Origin: a virus
Virus record (IMG/VR): IMGVR_UViG_3300028553_000190
Span: 1 to 21,866 of that record
DNA length: 21,866 nt
Strand: one strand, 5' to 3'
Below, one piece after another: positions 1 to 7,438 of this stretch; positions within the stretch are counted from its first letter, which is position 1, and every line of letters starts with the position of its first letter. The translations under genes were made by a program, and so were the position numbers. Below the pieces are notes generated by a model that worked only from the letters and a program-made list of their open reading frames with translations, did no database searches and had not been told where the DNA came from.

Positions 1-2
1 AT

Positions 3-3000
3 TGTTATACAACTTTAGTGCCAAAAAATATATATGATAGTTCCACATTTAGTGATTATTGTGAGGATGTTAACTTTAGTTTAACATCAAAATATTATAT
101 TTTGCCATCAACAAATAATAATATTACTGATAATAATTTTTTTAAAAATAGTTTAGATAGTTATTATACTTCTTTGGATGAATTATTGGATGTTGCGCAT
201 AATGGTGCAGTTAATGTTACAATGCAAGATACATTTAATTCATTTACATTTAAAAATTTGAAGAAACCTTTACCAACAGAATATTTGAATAGAAAGAAAG
301 ATATTAATTCATTTTCAATATTAAGTTTTGGAGAGTATGCCTCAATTGAGGATATGTTTTCTGTTTTTGATTATGATACATTAAATTTATTTGAGAATGA
401 GTTTTTGGATTTTAGCAAATCAATTTATGACATAAATGAGAATAAGGATCAGATAAATTTGGTTGGATTGGAATATGGCAATCCTGTGGCAGCATATAGA
501 AATTTTCAACTATTATATAGAAATTTGATGGAAGTCCCATCCAATTATCTTAATTTGAATGACACCGACTTTTACAACAAAACAGCAGATTATCAATCTC
601 AAAACATTAGAGAGTTTTTGGATGGATTTTTGAGTTATGATGTTTTGTTTAAATATGGGAATCCAACACAATATAATAGATATGAATATAATTCATTGGT
701 AAGTCATTTAGGTGGAAATTCAACCATACAGAACCAAAAGAGGTTCAAAGGATATGTTGCAAACACTTTACCAAATAACATATCACTTCAATCATCAGAA
801 TTATCAAATGCCCCTGCTTGGGAAACATTAAAATTACATGTTGGGTTCTCCACCATTGAATCTTTGACTTATAAGAATACTGGCTCATATATTACAGATT
901 TCTTTATTGATAATAATATTGAATTTTCATCAGAGAATATCATTGCACTTGCAAAACCAATAAAGATATATGCAACACAAAAGTTAAAAAATCCAAACAT
1001 TACAAGAGAAAATTTCTTGATATTGATGGATAATAACCAAAAAGCATTGGATACATTCTTGGAAGACAATGTAAACCAAACATTATCTTTATTAGAAAAA
1101 GAAATCAATAATATTGATATTGTTGAAATTAATGAGATTTATTCAGGATTGGATAGTAAGTTTTCAAAATATGATTTATATGAAACATTTAAAGCCATAA
1201 ATGATAAATGGATATCTGGTAGTGAATATACAACTCGTACATTATTTGAAGATGTGATATTCTTGGATAGAGGTAATAGGAACATAGGTGATTTGTATTA
1301 TGTTGATATTTTTGATTTAAAGAAGATTTTTATTGGGACAAGAACAAACTTGAAAACCCCTGTCTTTAATTTTATTGGTGGAATCTTGGTTAAGAATAAT
1401 TTTAATGTTTTACCAATGCCATCTTATGTTAATTTTTATGGGGCATTATCTGCAAATGATGATATTAATGATGTTATTGGAACAGCAACAGAAATAGCAA
1501 ATGATGTTTGGGGAAATTATTCTGATGTTGATTATAGGAAATCAGGACCAAAACTTGTTTGCATCTATTCTGGTAGGGGGTCAACAACCCCATCTGGACC
1601 AAAAGATTTTAGATATGGGGATGATGCTATTGATATGTTAAAACCATCAAAGATACCTTTCTTGGAAGACCAGACAAATAAAAAAGATTGGTCACAGTCA
1701 AATAAATGTGTTAGTTTCTTGGTTGATGCAGGAATTAGAAATCAAGCCATATTCTATGGCATTCAAGTGGATCAGAATAGCGGCACAGCAACTCTTGAAT
1801 CATTAATTCAACAGGAGGCTTTAAGAAATTCTGCATCAAATAGGGGTGTAGCAACACAAAGTGTGTCATTATTTAACTTGTATAAGAACTTGAGTTACAA
1901 GTCAACAATTAACTGTATGGGTAATGCATTGATACAACCAACAATGTATTTCAATTTGGAACATGTTCCTATGTTTGGGGGGCCTTATTTTATTACAGAA
2001 GTTTCACATAATATAGCACCAGGTTCATTTGAAACAACATTCACAGGGGTTAGACAAAGTATTTATTCACCCCCAAGCACAGATACATATCTTACAAGTA
2101 TTAATGAAAATTTATTAACAAAGATTGAAAGCAATTTTGCAAAATCTATTGTTAATGAAAAAGATGAAGAGGCAACAGCAACAAATAACACACAAACACA
2201 AGGTTCAAAACAAACAAATTCAAGTAAGTGTGGTAAATATTTATATTCAGGTTATTCTGAATATGAACAAACTACAGAAGAATTAATAGTTTATTCATCA
2301 GCTACACAAATTCATACAGCAATAAATTCAAAATTTCCAGGGAATTCAAAAATGGTAGATTATATATATCTTATTAGTTATTTGGCATCTTATGAAAAAG
2401 ATGGATTTAAGGCAAATCACAATAATTTTGGAAATGTTTGGTTAACCTATTATAGGGGTGATATGGTTGATTACAATTCAGGAGAACCATTACACTTTTG
2501 TGCAAAAATGGATAAAAAGGAGAGCATACAAACACCTTTTGCAGTTTTTGGTTCATTTGATTTATATTTGCTTTATATGGAAAGAGCTTTGATTGGTTTT
2601 ATGGCTCGTTTTTCTAATTTGGAAGGGAGTAATGAGGATAATTTTATTAAATTTTATATTATAGACTGGTTATATGGGCAGAATCCAGGTACTAACACAG
2701 CCTTAGATGCAAACAAGAATTTTGAAAGATTACAGAAGAACAAATTTTATGATGAATTAAATAAGAAATATGCAGATGCAAATATATCATTAAAATCTTT
2801 AAGACCTATAGTAACAGAAGAGCAAAAGGAATTATATGTTAGTGCAAGAAATAAATTAACAGGACCAAAATTAAATAAAGTGTGTGAATATACCTATAAT
2901 AATATTAGGATTTATAGAACACCAGCAGAACCAGAATATACTTTACCATATTATCTTGATATGTTTTTTGAGGCAAAGAATCCAAAAGAATTGTTATATT

Positions 3001-3395
3001 TGGATGCAATGAATAAAACCATAGAAGATACCTTGGTAAGATTATATATACTAGATAGTGCACCATTTATTTCATTTTTTGATGTTAAGGTTAATTCAGG
3101 AGCAACATATAGCATAGCAGTTAGTTTAAAGATAGATAAGCAACCTAATAATATTCCATATACTGGGTTTAAGTTTGGTGCCGAATCTGGGGATACAGCA
3201 ACAAGCGGTTTTGTTGTAACAAATGATATGTTTATAGGTTCGATTACTAGTAATCCTAATTTTAGCAAGGGAAACCAAAAAAAGGAAGAAGATGATATAA
3301 TTGGGGATATAATTTCACATAAAGATAATTTGTTGAACATTAATTATATTGCTGTAAATTATACAAAATTAATTTTATACCCAAAATTGGAGTAA
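3..3395 (+). CDS. Tail/baseplate hub-like structural protein with possible cell-wall-hydrolase segment (5' partial)
   Basis: The reading frame is open from the left edge, with no stop before the first possible start (a GTG at 18), so the gene very likely begins outside the window; at least 1125 residues are inside. The stretch around nt 1900-2070 contains GNALIQPTMYFNLEH, then GGPYFITEVSHNI and FETTFTGVR. This resembles the end of tail-hub domains of the gp27/late-control-D type, which trimerise at the tail tip (inference from pattern). A Gln/Thr/Asn-rich linker near nt 2170-2230 separates this from a second region. There (nt ~2240-2620) YEKDGFKANHNNFGNV is followed by PFAVFGSFDLYLLYM, recalling the NNLFG...F..Y.S layout of glucosaminidase/FlgJ-type muramidases. 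A third region (nt ~2650-3395) is unassigned. The downstream gene starts 52 nt after its stop. A hub carrying a lytic domain would fit piercing of the cell wall, but both domain calls are tentative. It could also be another large baseplate component. Confidence 0.55.
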   Translation, partial: CYTTLVPKNIYDSSTFSDYCEDVNFSLTSKYYILPSTNNNITDNNFFKNSLDSYYTSLDELLDVAHNGAVNVTMQDTFNSFTFKNLKKPLPTEYLNRKKDINSFSILSFGEYASIEDMFSVFDYDTLNLFENEFLDFSKSIYDINENKDQINLVGLEYGNPVAAYRNFQLLYRNLMEVPSNYLNLNDTDFYNKTADYQSQNIREFLDGFLSYDVLFKYGNPTQYNRYEYNSLVSHLGGNSTIQNQKRFKGYVANTLPNNISLQSSELSNAPAWETLKLHVGFSTIESLTYKNTGSYITDFFIDNNIEFSSENIIALAKPIKIYATQKLKNPNITRENFLILMDNNQKALDTFLEDNVNQTLSLLEKEINNIDIVEINEIYSGLDSKFSKYDLYETFKAINDKWISGSEYTTRTLFEDVIFLDRGNRNIGDLYYVDIFDLKKIFIGTRTNLKTPVFNFIGGILVKNNFNVLPMPSYVNFYGALSANDDINDVIGTATEIANDVWGNYSDVDYRKSGPKLVCIYSGRGSTTPSGPKDFRYGDDAIDMLKPSKIPFLEDQTNKKDWSQSNKCVSFLVDAGIRNQAIFYGIQVDQNSGTATLESLIQQEALRNSASNRGVATQSVSLFNLYKNLSYKSTINCMGNALIQPTMYFNLEHVPMFGGPYFITEVSHNIAPGSFETTFTGVRQSIYSPPSTDTYLTSINENLLTKIESNFAKSIVNEKDEEATATNNTQTQGSKQTNSSKCGKYLYSGYSEYEQTTEELIVYSSATQIHTAINSKFPGNSKMVDYIYLISYLASYEKDGFKANHNNFGNVWLTYYRGDMVDYNSGEPLHFCAKMDKKESIQTPFAVFGSFDLYLLYMERALIGFMARFSNLEGSNEDNFIKFYIIDWLYGQNPGTNTALDANKNFERLQKNKFYDELNKKYADANISLKSLRPIVTEEQKELYVSARNKLTGPKLNKVCEYTYNNIRIYRTPAEPEYTLPYYLDMFFEAKNPKELLYLDAMNKTIEDTLVRLYILDSAPFISFFDVKVNSGATYSIAVSLKIDKQPNNIPYTGFKFGAESGDTATSGFVVTNDMFIGSITSNPNFSKGNQKKEEDDIIGDIISHKDNLLNINYIAVNYTKLILYPKLE

Positions 3396-3421
3396 ATTAT
3401 TTTGATAATTCAAAATATTGA

Positions 3422-3431
3422 TATATTTATA
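3422..3431 (+). promoter_or_regulatory. Candidate late promoter element TATATTTATA
   Basis: An exact copy of TATATTTATA ends 16 nt before the ATG at 3448. The same 10-mer precedes two other presumed late genes in this window, and a near match precedes a fourth. By position it could be a -10-type element giving a very short leader, comparable in role to the T4 late TATAAATA box. That role is inference. The region is AT-rich, so a single copy would mean little; the shared spacing is the argument. Confidence 0.4.
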
Positions 3432-3447
3432 TGTAAAATAAATTGAC

Positions 3448-3654
3448 ATGATTGAAAATTTGAATAACTACTTAAAATCAACAACACAACAAACATTGGA
3501 TGATGGTTCAAAAGAAGTTTGTGACTTAATTACAGGAGAATGCTATGTTGTTAAGGAAAAAGATGGTTTAATAGAAAGAACTGAAAATAAAACAGTAAAT
3601 AGACAGGTTAAGGTTAAAACTCATGGGGGTATAAAAGAATTATTAAATGACTAA
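3448..3654 (+). CDS. Small hypothetical protein (68 aa) with CDLITGEC motif
   Basis: I do not recognise a family. The product is a small, charged, soluble 68-residue protein with no signal peptide or membrane segment. It has two cysteines in the pattern C-x6-C (CDLITGEC), followed by a charged stretch KEKDGLIER and a basic/polar C-terminal half. Two cysteines alone do not make a recognisable zinc site, although pairing in a dimer is possible. The ATG at 3448 has no Shine-Dalgarno sequence but has the TATATTTATA element 16 nt upstream. Its stop overlaps the next gene's start by 8 nt (ATGACTAA), so the two are probably translationally coupled and may act in the same structure. Context suggests a virion or virion-assembly role. 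That it is a real gene is likely from the tight coupling and codon pattern. Confidence 0.7.
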   Translation: MIENLNNYLKSTTQQTLDDGSKEVCDLITGECYVVKEKDGLIERTENKTVNRQVKVKTHGGIKELLND

Positions 3655-4378
3655 TAAAATGAAAATAGATCAGAAAATATTAAATGAAATTAATAGATAC
3701 CACAATATAAATAGGTATATTACAGAACAAGATGCACCTCCACCACCACCTTTAGGTGATCCTATGTCAAATCCCAATGCTGCACCAATGCCTAATGCAC
3801 CTATGACACCCCCAGGCGAAGTTTCACCAATACCTCCAGGTGGGGGTGAAGACCCTTTAAGTGCTGCAAATCCCCAACCAATAGATGTTGAAAATGATGA
3901 TGATGTTACAGTTATTGATGATGAGGGTGATAGCAAAGAAGGTGATGAAGATTCAGAAGAATTGGATATTACAGATTTGGTTTCAAGCCAGAAGAATATG
4001 GAAACAAAGCAGAATGAGTATTTTGATAATTTGTTTGCACAGATTGATAAATTGGAACAGAAGTTGGCAACAATGGATGGTATTTTTGATAAATTAAATG
4101 CCATAGATTCCAAGGTGGAGAAGTATAGAGAAAAAACTCCGGAGGAAAAACTTGAATTAAGGACATATGATTCTTATCCTTTTAACCAAAAGTTATCCCA
4201 ATTTTTTGATGACAAACAAGTTGAAATGGAAAAGAGTGGAAAAAATGATTATGTTTTGACATCTGATGATGTTACAAACATAAACCCAAATGAGATTAAA
4301 GATACTTTTTTCCCAACAGGTGATGAAGGTGAAGATGATGATTTTAACAATAATCAGGGATATAAAAATAGATTTTAA
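3647..4378 (+). CDS. Proline-rich, acidic, coiled-coil phage protein (243 aa), possible virion/scaffold-type protein
   Basis: No family is recognised with certainty. The N-terminus (after a possible internal start at 3659) carries LNEINRYHNINRYITEQ, an amphipathic tag-like helix. It is followed by a Pro/Met/Asn/Gly-rich disordered stretch (residues ~27-75) and a strongly acidic stretch (residues ~78-108, many D and E). Next come a predicted coiled coil (residues ~115-160, with repeats such as DNLFAQIDKLEQKLATMDGIF), a mixed globular segment, and an acidic tail rich in D, E and N. No cysteine or membrane helix is seen. The start at 3647 overlaps the stop of the 68-aa gene, and a strong terminator follows 20 nt after the stop, so it ends the left structural unit. 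Low complexity, acidity and a coiled coil suit a scaffold-like, chaperone-like or internal virion protein (inference). The minus-strand open frame over its proline-rich part is a compositional shadow. Confidence 0.72.
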   Translation: MTNKMKIDQKILNEINRYHNINRYITEQDAPPPPPLGDPMSNPNAAPMPNAPMTPPGEVSPIPPGGGEDPLSAANPQPIDVENDDDVTVIDDEGDSKEGDEDSEELDITDLVSSQKNMETKQNEYFDNLFAQIDKLEQKLATMDGIFDKLNAIDSKVEKYREKTPEEKLELRTYDSYPFNQKLSQFFDDKQVEMEKSGKNDYVLTSDDVTNINPNEIKDTFFPTGDEGEDDDFNNNQGYKNRF

Positions 4379-4398
4379 GTAATTAATATTTTTTTTAG

Positions 4399-4426
4399 AA
4401 AAAGGGGGTAACACCCCTTTTTTTTT
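4399..4426 (+). terminator. Rho-independent terminator
   Basis: A stem of AAAAA-GGGGGT pairs with ACCCC-TTTTTT around the 3-nt loop AAC (one G-T pair), followed immediately by a T run (4418-4426). It lies 20 nt after the 243-aa gene and before the gp32-like gene, separating the structural block from the replication block. The outer A/T arms make it partly able to work from the other strand as well. Confidence 0.9.
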
Positions 4427-4443
4427 CCTTTAAACTCACCTAT

Positions 4444-4466
4444 CATTGTAGAGTTAAAGCATTGTA
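4444..4466 (+). repeat. Direct repeat CATTGTA x2 in the gp32-like gene leader
   Basis: CATTGTA occurs at 4444-4450 and 4460-4466, a 16-bp period, in the 57-nt gap between the terminator and the ATG at 4484. T4 gp32 represses its own translation by binding its leader, so a repeated site here could be an operator or a pair of promoter -35-like boxes. Neither role is shown by sequence, and I cannot fold a convincing pseudoknot from it by eye. Confidence 0.3.
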
Positions 4467-4483
4467 AACAAAAACTATATAAT

Positions 4484-5341
4484 ATGTCGAATTTAGATGC
4501 CATAATGGCGCAGTATGAAAAAAACCAAAAAGGGGAGTCCCAAAAATTATCACAGGAAGACAGAATGAAACGTTATTTTATATTACTGTTAAATGACAAA
4601 GAAAGTACAGGGCAAAGAAGGATTAGAATTTTACCAACAACAGATGGTTCATCTGTGTTTAAGGAAGCATGGTTTCATGAATTACAAGTTGGTGGCTACT
4701 ACCAGAAGATTTATGACCCAGCAGGAAACGACAATGAGGCATCCCCATTGGCTGATGTGTATAATGCGCTTAAAGCAACAAAGAGAAAAGATGATGACGA
4801 ATTGGCAAAAGATTACAAAGCCAAATTATTCTATGTTGTTAAGGTGATTGACCGTGACAATGAACAAGATGGACCAAAATATTGGAGGTTCAAACACAAT
4901 TACAAGAAAGATGGCATTCTTGATAAGATTATTCCAATCTTTAGAAACAAGGGGGATATATCTGATATGGATGCAGGAAGAGATTTGATTATTGAATTAG
5001 TTAAATCAAAAAGTCCAAAAGGTAAGGAATACACAACTGTTTCAACAATCATGTATGATGACCCAACCCCATTATCTGCAGATGAAAATCTTGCAAAGAA
5101 ATGGGCAAATGATGAATCAACATGGAGAGATGTTTATAGCAGGAAACCATTAGAATATCTTGAAGCAATTTCAAGAGGTGAATCCCCAAGATGGGATGAT
5201 TCCCAAGGTAAATATGTTTATCTAAATAGTTCAAATTCAGAGGCATCATTTGGCGGTTCAGTTGTTGCAAAAAACGCAACAACTCAGCAAACAAGTGTTA
5301 TTGTTGAAGAGGAGTATAGTGATGATGAATTACCATTTTAA
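4484..5341 (+). CDS. 32: gp32-like single-stranded DNA-binding protein
   Basis: Coats ssDNA during replication and recombination and recruits partner proteins. The 285-residue product follows the T4 gp32 plan: an N-terminal segment, RIRILPTTDGSS (residues ~46-57) matching the gp32 'IRFLP' strand, a core with KLFYVVKVIDRD and KYWRFKHNYKKDGILDKI (residues ~114-149), and an acidic C-terminal tail. Two features are odd. The region aligned with the T4 zinc-binding His/Cys cluster reads YDPAGNDNEASPLADVY (residues ~77-93), and the whole protein has no cysteine, so the zinc site is gone. The final residues are DDELPF, like the DDDIPF tip of bacterial SSB. It is the first gene after a terminator and is followed by a large hairpin and then uvsX, the classic gp32-UvsX partnership. 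The start at 4484 has no Shine-Dalgarno sequence. The family call is by pattern rather than search but is well supported by neighbours. Confidence 0.85.
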   Translation: MSNLDAIMAQYEKNQKGESQKLSQEDRMKRYFILLLNDKESTGQRRIRILPTTDGSSVFKEAWFHELQVGGYYQKIYDPAGNDNEASPLADVYNALKATKRKDDDELAKDYKAKLFYVVKVIDRDNEQDGPKYWRFKHNYKKDGILDKIIPIFRNKGDISDMDAGRDLIIELVKSKSPKGKEYTTVSTIMYDDPTPLSADENLAKKWANDESTWRDVYSRKPLEYLEAISRGESPRWDDSQGKYVYLNSSNSEASFGGSVVAKNATTQQTSVIVEEEYSDDELPF

Positions 5342-5348
5342 TTAACCT

Positions 5349-5408
5349 AAAAGAGATTTTTTGCAAAAAGTACCATAAAACAATACTTTGTGCAAAAAAT
5401 CTCTCTTT
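5349..5408 (+). promoter_or_regulatory. Large stem-loop between the ssDNA-binding protein gene and uvsX
   Basis: Positions 5352-5372 are the reverse complement of 5384-5404 at 20 of 21 positions (the only mismatch is A5366 opposite G5390), around an 11-nt loop (5373-5383). Three more A-T pairs follow past a one-base bulge. The stem is AU-rich and ends in a short pyrimidine/T stretch (CTCTTTT). Possible roles are partial termination giving more ssDNA-binding protein than UvsX, an RNase-processing site, or a protein-binding DNA palindrome. The hairpin is seen directly; its role is inference. Confidence 0.7.
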
Positions 5409-5425
5409 TAAAATCAAAAAAATAT

Positions 5426-6430
5426 ATGGCAGGAATAAAGAAAAAGGTAGCAAAAACCAGTGTTGATGCTATCAAGGAGAAGTTTTCGACAAAAACAAAG
5501 TATAAACCAGAGGATTATTATTCATGTGGTGATGCTTTTTACAATGCTTGTGGTGTTCCTGGTCCAGTAATGGGTGGCATTAGTATGTTCTTGGGACATT
5601 CCAATACAAGCAAGACAACAGCAATGATATTGGCAGCAGCCGATGCACAAAAGAAAGGTCATTTACCTATATTCATTATCACTGAAAAGAAGTGGAATTG
5701 GGCACATGCTGTTGAATTGGGATTGAATGCTGAACTTAATGATGAGGGTGAATGGGATGGTGATTTTATCTTTAATGATTCATTTGATTATATTGAACAG
5801 ATGACAGATTTCATCAATGAGATTCTGGATGCTCAAGAAAAGGGTGATTTACCATATTCTGTTTTATTCTTAATTGATAGTATTGGATCAATACCTTGTA
5901 AGATGACTTATGATGGCAAAGGTGGTAAGATGCACAATGCGGCTGTTCTTGCTGATAAGGTTGGAATGGGTTTACATTCAAGAATTTCAAAATCAAAGAA
6001 AGAAGAATACCCCTACCACAACACAATGGTGGTAATCAATCAACCTTGGGTAGAATTACCAGATTCACCATTTGGACAACCAACAATCAAGGCAAAAGGT
6101 GGTGAGGCATTATGGTTGGCATCTTCATTAATATTCTTATTTGGAAATCAGAAGAATGCTGGTATTAACCATATAACAGCAACAAAGAATGGTAGGACTG
6201 TTTCCTATGCAATTAGGACAAAAGTATCCATATTGAAGAACCATGTCACTGGTATAGCATATAAAGATGGAAAGATATTGGCGGTTCCTCAAGGTTATTT
6301 GCCAGACACAAAAGAATCCATTGAGAAGTATAAGAAAGAATATTCTCAATACTGGAATGGTATTTTATCTGGGGATGGGGATATTACTTTTTCTGAAAAG
6401 GAAGAAGAGGAAACTATAATTTTTGAATAA
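5426..6430 (+). CDS. uvsX: UvsX-like RecA-family recombinase
   Basis: ATP-dependent strand-exchange protein that forms filaments on ssDNA for recombination-dependent replication and repair. The 334-residue product starts at the ATG at 5426. A GTG at 5390 in the same frame lies inside the right arm of the upstream hairpin and would add 12 residues without support. A degenerate P-loop GHSNTSKTT (residues 57-65) replaces GxxxxGK[ST], much as T4 UvsX departs from consensus. The Walker B strand is VLFLIDSIGS, with Asp151. Further RecA-core pieces are IIFIITEKKW-like strand 3 and the region TMVVINQPW...KAKGGEALWLASS, equivalent to the L2/DNA-binding loop area. The C-terminus is acidic. Length is somewhat below T4 UvsX (~390 aa). 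It follows the gp32-like gene and is separated from the RNase H gene by a single base, giving TAATATG, so the two are probably co-translated. Confidence 0.92.
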   Translation: MAGIKKKVAKTSVDAIKEKFSTKTKYKPEDYYSCGDAFYNACGVPGPVMGGISMFLGHSNTSKTTAMILAAADAQKKGHLPIFIITEKKWNWAHAVELGLNAELNDEGEWDGDFIFNDSFDYIEQMTDFINEILDAQEKGDLPYSVLFLIDSIGSIPCKMTYDGKGGKMHNAAVLADKVGMGLHSRISKSKKEEYPYHNTMVVINQPWVELPDSPFGQPTIKAKGGEALWLASSLIFLFGNQKNAGINHITATKNGRTVSYAIRTKVSILKNHVTGIAYKDGKILAVPQGYLPDTKESIEKYKKEYSQYWNGILSGDGDITFSEKEEEETIIFE

Positions 6431-6431
6431 T

Positions 6432-7421
6432 ATGAAGAAAACCCTACTAATAGATGGAAACAATTTGTTTACAATTGGTTTTCATGGCGTTCGTGAATTT
6501 TATTCTGAAGGCAAACATATTGGTGGGGTTTTCCATTTTCTAAATACAATTAGATTATTTCTTGAGAAACATAATCATGATAAAGTTGTTGTATTCTGGG
6601 ATGGAAATGAAAACTCACTAATAAGAAAAAATATCTATCCAAGATACAAGGAAAACCGTAGAATTTCTTTGGATGAGCATAAGTATGAGTCTTATCTATA
6701 CCAAAGGGAGAGGGTTAAGGATTATCTTGAAGAAGTTTTTGTAAGACAATGCCAAGTTAATCAAAACGAGGCAGATGATTTAATTGCCAATTATGTGCAA
6801 GTTGCAAAGGATGAAAATATTATTATTTTTTCTGGGGACAAGGATTTAACCCAGTTAATTGGTGAGAATGTTATGTTATATTCCCCTGTGTCAAAAACAT
6901 ATTCCAAAAAAGGGGATTTAATTCATTTCAAAAACATTGATATTCCGCATAATAATGTTTATGTTTATAAAGTATTGATTGGTGATACATCTGATAACAT
7001 CTATGGTATCACAAATTTTGGTGAGAAGAAATTAAAGACATTTTTTCCTAATTTTGATAAGAGAGATTATACCTTACAAGAGGTTTTAGATGAGGCAAAA
7101 GCATTGTTTGAACAAAACAAGAGCAAGACATTGAGCAATTTATTATCTGGTATTAGCAAATCTGGTTTGGTTGGGGATGAGTTTTTTGAGAAGACAGGAA
7201 AAATAATTGATTTAAGAAATCCGTTAATCACAGATGAAGGCAAGACAATGGTCTATGAAATTTATAGTGAGAGATTGGATCCAACAGACAGGAGTTATAC
7301 AAACTTATTGAAGTTAATGAGAGATGATGGGTTCTTTAAGTTTTTACCAAAAAGAGATGATGCTTGGGTTGATTTTGTTAAGCCATTTATGAAATTAAGT
7401 AGAAAAGAGAAAAAATTTTAA
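6432..7421 (+). CDS. rnh: RNase H / FEN-type 5'-3' nuclease (T4 Rnh-like)
   Basis: Removes RNA primers and adjoining DNA from lagging-strand fragments. The 329-residue product has the 5'-nuclease (FEN/PIN) acid set in order: Asp8 in LLIDGNNL, Asp57 in VVFWDGNE, Glu113/Asp115/Asp116 in NEADDLIA, Asp136/Asp138 in FSGDKDLT, and Asp185/Asp188 in IGDTSDNI. The last is followed by a helix-hairpin-helix-like GITNFGEKKLKTFF. Length is close to T4 RNase H (305 aa), and all catalytic positions look intact. The start at 6432 lies one base after the uvsX stop; an in-frame TTG nine bases earlier would overlap uvsX and is less likely. Basic residues (SRKEKKF) end the protein. It could equally be called a flap endonuclease; neighbours favour the T4 RNase H role. 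Confidence 0.9.
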   Translation: MKKTLLIDGNNLFTIGFHGVREFYSEGKHIGGVFHFLNTIRLFLEKHNHDKVVVFWDGNENSLIRKNIYPRYKENRRISLDEHKYESYLYQRERVKDYLEEVFVRQCQVNQNEADDLIANYVQVAKDENIIIFSGDKDLTQLIGENVMLYSPVSKTYSKKGDLIHFKNIDIPHNNVYVYKVLIGDTSDNIYGITNFGEKKLKTFFPNFDKRDYTLQEVLDEAKALFEQNKSKTLSNLLSGISKSGLVGDEFFEKTGKIIDLRNPLITDEGKTMVYEIYSERLDPTDRSYTNLLKLMRDDGFFKFLPKRDDAWVDFVKPFMKLSRKEKKF

Positions 7422-7438
7422 CAACAAAAAAAACTATT

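Noticed and set aside
2951-3340. Minus-strand open frame of 129 codons inside the hub-like gene
   Set aside because: It mirrors the AT-rich plus-strand frame, which has clear protein-like structure. The product is a low-complexity Leu/Ser/Phe string typical of reverse-strand shadows.
3398-3417. 8-bp AT hairpin after the hub-like gene as a terminator
   Set aside because: TATTTTGA pairs with TCAAAATA round a 4-nt loop, but there is only one G-C pair and no T run. Too weak to call.
3670-4113. Minus-strand open frame of 147 codons over the 243-aa gene
   Set aside because: Produced by reading the proline/acidic codons backwards (Gly- and Ser-rich runs). The plus-strand gene is coupled to its neighbour and ends before a terminator.
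4478-4483. TATAAT directly before the ATG of the gp32-like gene as a -10 box
   Set aside because: It touches the start codon, so transcripts from it would begin inside the gene; more likely just the A/T-rich translation leader.
5390-5425. GTG start for uvsX, 12 codons upstream
   Set aside because: It lies in the right arm of the hairpin and adds a basic stretch with no family support. The ATG at 5426 has the usual A-rich leader.
5594-5622. Non-consensus P-loop in UvsX as a sign of an inactive enzyme
   Set aside because: UvsX proteins, including that of T4, commonly depart from the GxxxxGKT pattern. The Lys63-Thr64 pair and Walker B Asp are present.
6423-6431. TTG start for the RNase H gene
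   Set aside because: It would overlap the uvsX stop. The ATG at 6432 gives the standard MKKTLLIDGNN start of the nuclease fold.
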